Below, piece after piece: positions 6,617 through 10,450 of a stretch of DNA of 10,450 nt. The DNA is taken from assembly GCA_900546465.1 (NCBI GenBank), contig URCX01000063.1, positions 1 to 10,450 of the forward strand. Reading direction: 5' to 3'. The notes under the pieces are model-generated. The model was given only the letters and a program-made list of their open reading frames with translations. It did not search any database and was not told the DNA's origin. This DNA comes from an uncultured Bacteroidota bacterium. Its GTDB lineage: Bacteria; Bacteroidota; Bacteroidia; Bacteroidales; P3. Every line of letters begins with the position of its first letter. The first letter of the stretch is position 1. A program made the position numbers and the translations under genes.

Positions 6617-6648
6617 CAAAAATATCTGCAAATCGCCCTGACAACAAA
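6617..6648 (-). promoter_or_regulatory. Second minus-strand promoter match upstream
   Basis: On the minus strand TTTG (6648 to 6645), a 20-nt spacer and TATTTTTG (6624 to 6617) fit the Bacteroidota consensus. Transcription would start near 6611 and run toward the TonB-domain gene 260 bp away, passing through its proximal promoter. It may be a distal promoter for that gene or drive a small RNA. The sequence is AT-rich, so chance remains possible. Confidence 0.4.
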
Positions 6649-6706
6649 GACTTTATGCTCTTATGCACCCTGTTTTCTCTTCCCTGCTTTTGACAAGCCT
6701 CTACGC

Positions 6707-6781
6707 AAACGCCGTTTCCGCATTACTGAAACGCCCTTTGAGAAAATTAAAACGCCGAAAGAATTTCTTAGAACGGCGTTT
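6707..6781. repeat. Four phased palindromic 11-bp boxes upstream of polA
   Basis: Boxes start at 6707 (AAACGCCGTTT), 6729 (AAACGCCCTTT), 6750 (AAACGCCGAAA) and 6771 (GAACGGCGTTT). They fit an odd palindrome AAACG[C/G]CGTTT with 0, 1, 3 and 1 mismatches. Starts are 22, 21 and 21 bp apart, i.e. two helical turns, so all boxes face the same side of the DNA. The last box contributes the TTTG of the promoter at 6779-6810. This is the arrangement expected of a cooperative regulator binding beside a promoter. Boxes 1 and 4 can also pair as 10-bp arms (6707-6716 with 6772-6781). Confidence 0.6.
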
Positions 6782-6810
6782 GGGGAAATTCTTTCTGCCT
6801 TTTATTTTTG
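6779..6810 (+). promoter_or_regulatory. Distal polA promoter next to the box array
   Basis: TTTG (6779-6782), a 20-nt spacer and TATTTTTG (6803-6810) fit the Bacteroidota consensus exactly. The TTTG is the end of the fourth palindromic box, so a protein bound there would touch or block the -33 element. Transcription would begin near 6816 and reach the polA ATG after about 130 nt. Confidence 0.6.
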
Positions 6811-6885
6811 CAGTATTTTATTTGATCGTAAAGTTGATGGGAAAATATGGTTCTTGAACGGGATAAATATTTTTTAGGGTTTGGA

Positions 6886-6922
6886 TTTGTCGAGATACGT
6901 TGCAAAATGGTTACTTTTGCAA
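6886..6922 (+). promoter_or_regulatory. Proximal polA promoter inside an inverted repeat
   Basis: TACTTTTG (6912-6919) has a TTTG at 6886-6889, 22 nt upstream, slightly longer than the usual spacer. Transcription would begin near 6925, about 20 nt before the ATG at 6945. The element lies inside a perfect inverted repeat, TTGCAAAA (6900-6907) and TTTTGCAA (6915-6922), with a 7-nt centre. That could be an operator over the -7 region, or a hairpin in RNA coming from the distal promoter. Confidence 0.55.
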
Positions 6923-6944
6923 ATCGTCATATTCGAGAATTACA

Positions 6945-9731
6945 ATGGAGAAGAAAAAATTATTCCTGATAGATGCCATGGCTTTGATTTATCGCAGTTT
7001 TTATGCGATGAACAAAAGTCCGAGAATGAACACCAAAGGTCTGAACACTTCGGCTGCTTTCGGTTTTTTCAATACTTTGCTAAGCCTGCTCAAACAACAT
7101 AAGCCTTCTTATTTGGGTATAGCTTTTGATTTGCATGCTCCGACTTTTCGTCATGAGTGTTTTGCAGACTACAAGGCCAACAGAGAATCCACGCCTGAGG
7201 AAATCCGTCAGATGGAACCCTATATCCACCGACTGATCGAGGCAATGCACATACCGATGCTCTCTTGTGAGGGGTACGAGGCGGATGATGTTATAGGCAC
7301 TTTGGCAAAAAAAGCGGCGAGAGAGGGATTCGAGGTATTCATGGTTACTCCGGATAAGGATTATGCCCAGCTCGTGGAGGAGAATATAAAGATGTTGAAA
7401 CTCGGAAGAATGGGTGCGGGAGAGGAGATTTGGGGTGTCGATGAGGTTTTGCAGAGATTTGAAATCAAAGAACCGAAACAGGTTATCGATATTCTCGGAT
7501 TATGGGGCGACAGTTCGGATAACATACCCGGAGTTCCCGGCATAGGAGAGAAGAAAGCCAAGGCTTTGTTGCAGCAGTTCGCTTCCATCGAAGAAATCGT
7601 TGAAAACAGCGACAAAATAGAGTCAAAGTCCGTTCGTAAAGCCATCGAAGAAAATAAGGAACAGGCTTTGCAATCCAAATTTCTTGCAACCATAGTATTG
7701 AATGTCCCTATTGAATTTAATCCGGAGACTCTTGCCATATCCGAACCGGATTTTGCTGCTTGCAGAAAGGTGTTTGACGAATTGGAATTCAAGGGACTTG
7801 CAAAAAGTTTCTTCGATTACTTCAAAGTAAGCGATAATCCAACAGAGAGAAACAACCTTTTCTCGCCAAACAATCAGGAAAGCCTGCAAGCGGATTTGTT
7901 TTCGGTTCAAACTTCATTTGAGAATATCGCGAATACTGCTCATGAATATTCAATGATAAGAACACTTGCGGAGCTGAATGTTTTGATTACGGAATTGCAA
8001 ACGCTGTCTGCCGCAGCATTTCATTGCCATTATGTTGATGAACAAATATCGGGAATTGCAATAAGCATGGAAAAAGGCAAGGCTTCTTTTGTCGATTTGT
8101 CGGAATTTAATCAGGAGGAAATCGAACAAGTCTTACCGTTGATGAAAGCGACCTTGTTTGAAAACGAAAACATTTACAAAATTGCATACGACCTGAAAAA
8201 AGAAATGCATTCGCTTTCCAAGAAAGATATTTCGATAAAAGGTAAATGCTTTGATGTCCTTATAGCTCATTATTTATTGGACTCGGAAGCTGCACATCGC
8301 TTGGATTTGCTGAGTGAAGGTTTTTTGAATTACAGAATGCTTGAACCTGCAGCTGTTTTCGGCAAATCGAGTAAATCCATTCAAAGAAATATTCTTGTGG
8401 AAGGAGATTTGCAAAAGGGGAATTATTGTTCTGAAACGGCTGATATCATATTCCGCCTCAGAGATATATTAGAGAGAAAATTGGAAGAGAACAATCTGTC
8501 ATCGCTTTTCTACAATATAGAAATGCCTTTGGTGGAGGTGCTTTTCTCCATGGAAAAGACAGGCGTGAGAATAGATACCGAGGAATTGGCAGCGTTCTCC
8601 GTAAAACTCGGAGAAAAAAAAGAGGAATTGGAAAGGGGAATTTATGACTTGGCAGGCTTGGAATTCAATATCTCTTCGCCCAAACAAATGGGAGAAGTAC
8701 TGTTCGAACGATTGCAGATTGCCGGAAATGCAAAAACAAAGAAGACTGCCACGAAACAGTTCTCCACTGCAGAAGATGTATTACAGAAATACATTCACGT
8801 ACACCCTATAATACCTCTGATTTTGGAGTATCGGACGCTGTCCAAATTGAAAAGCACATACGTAGATGCCCTTCCTGCTTTGGTATCTCCGAAAAGCGGA
8901 CGAGTGCATACGAGTTTCAACCAAGCTGTTACCGCAACCGGAAGATTATCTTCCAATAATCCTAATTTGCAGAACATTCCCATAAAAACGGAACTTGGCA
9001 AAGAGATACGCAGGTGTTTTGTGCCTGCGGACGATGAGCATGTACTCTTGGCAGCAGACTATTCGCAGATAGAATTAAGGATAATTGCTTCATTGAGCGG
9101 AGACGAACATCTCTGCAGTGCGTTCAAAAACGGAGAGGACATACACCTTGCAACAGCCGCAAAGATATATGGTTTGGATTCTTCTCAAATAACGAAACAG
9201 ATGAGAGCCAATGTGAAGAGCGTGAACTTCGGAATAATTTACGGAATTTCGGCTTTCGGACTTTCCAATCAGCTCGGCATATCGAGGAAAGAGGCACAAA
9301 GCCTGATAGATCAGTATTTCGAGAATTACCCGCAGGTTGCCGATTACATAGAACAGTGCAAGCAGAAAGCAAGACAAAAAGGCTATGCCGAAAGTATGTG
9401 TGGCAGGAAACGCTATCTTAAAGACATCAACTCAGGAAATGTAAATCTCAGAGCCTTTGCCGAAAGGAATGCCGTCAATATGCCTATACAGGCATCAAGT
9501 GCCGATATGATTAAAATTGCAATGACGAATATTTACCGTAGATTAAAGGAAGATAACTTGCAATCGAAGATGATATTACAAGTTCATGACGAATTGGTTT
9601 TCGATGTCTGCAAGTCGGAACTTGAAAAGGTAAATAAGATTGTCGTAAATGAGATGACGAACGCCTTGAAACTTGAAGTCCCTATAGTGGTTGACGCTAA
9701 GAGTGGAGTGAATTGGTTGGAAGCTCACTGA
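6945..9731 (+). CDS. polA: DNA polymerase I with degenerate proofreading domain
   Basis: Pol I fills gaps and removes RNA primers during replication and excision repair. From the ATG at 6945 it has 928 residues. An in-frame TTG at 6900 is rejected because a promoter lies within that stretch. The 5'-nuclease domain (about 1-290) keeps its acidic residues: Asp10, YEADD (Asp114, 115), TPDKD (137, 139) and GDSSDNIPG (189, 192). The polymerase domain (about 540-928) is intact: motif A AADYSQIELR (Asp705), motif B R754-K758-F762-Y766 in RANVKSVNFGIIYG, and motif C QVHDE (Asp882). The central 3'-5' exonuclease domain (about 335-520) has lost every metal ligand. The E. coli DxE (355, 357) reads HCH (360-362), Asp424 reads Glu420, and Asp501 reads Thr498 in YCSETAD. 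It should therefore polymerise without proofreading, as Taq polymerase does. The 3' end overlaps the convergent acyltransferase gene by 35 bp. Confidence 0.97.
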   Translation: MEKKKLFLIDAMALIYRSFYAMNKSPRMNTKGLNTSAAFGFFNTLLSLLKQHKPSYLGIAFDLHAPTFRHECFADYKANRESTPEEIRQMEPYIHRLIEAMHIPMLSCEGYEADDVIGTLAKKAAREGFEVFMVTPDKDYAQLVEENIKMLKLGRMGAGEEIWGVDEVLQRFEIKEPKQVIDILGLWGDSSDNIPGVPGIGEKKAKALLQQFASIEEIVENSDKIESKSVRKAIEENKEQALQSKFLATIVLNVPIEFNPETLAISEPDFAACRKVFDELEFKGLAKSFFDYFKVSDNPTERNNLFSPNNQESLQADLFSVQTSFENIANTAHEYSMIRTLAELNVLITELQTLSAAAFHCHYVDEQISGIAISMEKGKASFVDLSEFNQEEIEQVLPLMKATLFENENIYKIAYDLKKEMHSLSKKDISIKGKCFDVLIAHYLLDSEAAHRLDLLSEGFLNYRMLEPAAVFGKSSKSIQRNILVEGDLQKGNYCSETADIIFRLRDILERKLEENNLSSLFYNIEMPLVEVLFSMEKTGVRIDTEELAAFSVKLGEKKEELERGIYDLAGLEFNISSPKQMGEVLFERLQIAGNAKTKKTATKQFSTAEDVLQKYIHVHPIIPLILEYRTLSKLKSTYVDALPALVSPKSGRVHTSFNQAVTATGRLSSNNPNLQNIPIKTELGKEIRRCFVPADDEHVLLAADYSQIELRIIASLSGDEHLCSAFKNGEDIHLATAAKIYGLDSSQITKQMRANVKSVNFGIIYGISAFGLSNQLGISRKEAQSLIDQYFENYPQVADYIEQCKQKARQKGYAESMCGRKRYLKDINSGNVNLRAFAERNAVNMPIQASSADMIKIAMTNIYRRLKEDNLQSKMILQVHDELVFDVCKSELEKVNKIVVNEMTNALKLEVPIVVDAKSGVNWLEAH

Positions 9732-10450
9732 TTTCCGGCTTCAACTTCCAGCGTCTATGACTCCAAAGCCAGTATTGGGGATTTTTGCGTATCATATCCT
9801 CTGTTCTTGATGCTATATCTTCTATTATGCGACCGTATTGCGTTTCTCGCGGAGTTGTGGTAAGGATTTCAAAGCGTACTTCGTAGTATCCCCTTTTTCT
9901 TTTCTCGACACGATAAAACAAGACAGGAAAATCATACTTCTTGGCAAAGTATTCCGCACCGTAAATCAAAGCCGTGGGTCGGTTAAGAAAGTTTGCCCAA
10001 TAGCATCTCTTTGAATTATTCGGGCTTTGGTCAGACAACAACATATAGGCACAGGGTATTCTTTTTGCATGGTAGTTTTCCATTATCGGGCGAACATTGT
10101 CTGCATAACAGACTTCGGTTCCATATCTTGTTCTTTTTCTGAAAGCCAGCTGTTCAAAGGTCTTATTGCTCATTCTTTTCCCGACCCCTATGCCGTGATG
10201 ACTTATTTGCATATCCAAACTTGCCACCATATATTCCCAATTATTATAATGTGCAGATGCCAAGACGATACTTTTGCCTCGTTCGTAGAAAGCATTCGGC
10301 AATTCCGCATTTACACATTTATATCTCTTCAAAAGATTTTTCTTAGAGATGGTAAGCATTTTCACAGCCTCCACAAGCAGGTCTGCAAGATGAGCATAGT
10401 ATTTATTCCCCAAGCTGTTTATTTCTACTTTACTTTTTTCCGGAAAAGAA
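9697..10450 (-). CDS. Lipid A biosynthesis acyltransferase (LpxL/HtrB family), 5'-partial
   Basis: This inner-membrane enzyme adds a secondary acyl chain to lipid A during lipopolysaccharide synthesis. The frame is open to the right edge, so the N-terminus, including the usual membrane anchor, is missing; 250 residues are visible. The upstream FPEKS, followed by LGNKYYAHLADLLVEAVKML, is typical of the family. The catalytic HX4E motif appears as HYNNWE (10234-10251). Further along are LLSDQSPN, a YGAEYFAKKYDFPVLFYRV block, and a final QYWLWSHRRWK. Together these support the acyltransferase fold with its active site intact. Which acyl position or chain it handles cannot be told. A TTG at 10411-10413 is not a plausible start because the frame and the homology continue upstream. 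It is convergent with polA and overlaps it by 35 bp. Confidence 0.93.
   Translation of the reverse strand, partial: SFPEKSKVEINSLGNKYYAHLADLLVEAVKMLTISKKNLLKRYKCVNAELPNAFYERGKSIVLASAHYNNWEYMVASLDMQISHHGIGVGKRMSNKTFEQLAFRKRTRYGTEVCYADNVRPIMENYHAKRIPCAYMLLSDQSPNNSKRCYWANFLNRPTALIYGAEYFAKKYDFPVLFYRVEKRKRGYYEVRFEILTTTPRETQYGRIIEDIASRTEDMIRKNPQYWLWSHRRWKLKPEISELPTNSLHS

Larger units (their letters stand above)
6351..6944. other. 594-bp regulatory intergenic region between divergent genes
   Basis: There is no convincing gene here. From left to right it holds the leader of the TonB-domain gene with a 9-bp inverted repeat (6393-6465), its promoter (6468-6498), a second minus-strand promoter match (6617-6648), a four-copy palindromic box array (6707-6781), a plus-strand promoter (6779-6810) and a polA-proximal promoter inside an 8-bp inverted repeat (6886-6922). 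Only 6499-6616 and 6649-6706 show nothing I can name; both are AT-rich, without tRNA-like folds or repeats. Confidence 0.7.

Noticed and set aside
6707..6795. Small mobile element (MITE-like) bounded by AAACGCCGTT / AACGGCGTTT inverted repeats
   Set aside because: The regular 21-22 bp internal spacing and the promoter at its edge fit a regulator array better. There is no target-site duplication visible and no second full copy in the window.
6757..6810. Plus-strand terminator: GAAAGAATTT (6757-6766) pairing with AAATTCTTTC (6786-6795), then a T-rich run
   Set aside because: No plus-strand gene precedes it, the stem is AT-rich with a 19-nt loop, and the T-rich run is better read as the -7 element of the distal polA promoter.
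6663..6857. A 64-codon plus-strand reading frame with a basic middle and hydrophobic ends
   Set aside because: It spans the palindromic box array and the distal polA promoter, has no promoter or ribosome-binding signal of its own, and resembles no protein I know. Its peptide repeats come from the DNA boxes.
6900..6944. In-frame TTG extension of polA by 15 residues
   Set aside because: The stretch contains the proximal -7 element TACTTTTG, and the conserved Pol I N-terminus begins at the ATG at 6945.

Overview
The window looks like chromosomal, housekeeping DNA from a member of the Bacteroidota, most likely the Bacteroidales. Three things point there. The intergenic regions carry repeated copies of the Bacteroidota promoter signature TAnnTTTG, several with a TTTG element 19-22 nt upstream. 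Translation starts lack clear Shine-Dalgarno sequences. The proteins are of Bacteroidota type: a HECLGH-type dipeptidyl peptidase III, a lipoprotein cyclophilin, a surface-type lipoprotein with acidic residues after the lipid cysteine, and a stand-alone TonB C-terminal-domain protein. The species cannot be named from the sequence alone. I see no CRISPR array, tRNA, rRNA, transposase, phage gene or defence system.

Layout. (1) 1-1958, plus: dipeptidyl peptidase III, cut at its 5' end by the window edge. (2) 2078-4248, minus: a tight cluster transcribed as cyclophilin lipoprotein, pheS, folB, with a strong hairpin-plus-T terminator right against the folB start codon. (3) 4317-4700, plus: a small lipoprotein of unknown function with a textbook Bacteroidota promoter. 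(4) 4707-5787, minus: recX and an overlapping NodB-type polysaccharide deacetylase. (5) 5910-6350, minus: a secreted TonB C-terminal-domain protein. It is followed by two hairpins, the larger of which looks like a terminator, and preceded by one or two promoters. (6) 6351-6944: a 594-bp non-coding region rich in regulatory signals. (7) 6945-9731, plus: full-length polA. (8) 9697-10450, minus: an LpxL/HtrB-type lipid A acyltransferase, cut at its 5' end, overlapping the 3' end of polA tail to tail.

The genes serve general functions: peptide breakdown, folate synthesis, tRNA charging, periplasmic folding, cell-envelope modification, and DNA repair and replication. They do not form one pathway. 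Two points stand out. The 3'-5' exonuclease domain of DNA polymerase I has lost all four metal-binding acidic residues, while the 5'-nuclease and polymerase sites are intact, so it is predicted to lack proofreading. Upstream of polA there are four copies of an 11-bp near-palindrome (consensus AAACG[C/G]CGTTT) spaced 22, 21 and 21 bp, and the last one supplies the -33 element of a good promoter. This looks like a same-face array of regulator sites controlling polA, and it is the best candidate in the window for something undescribed.
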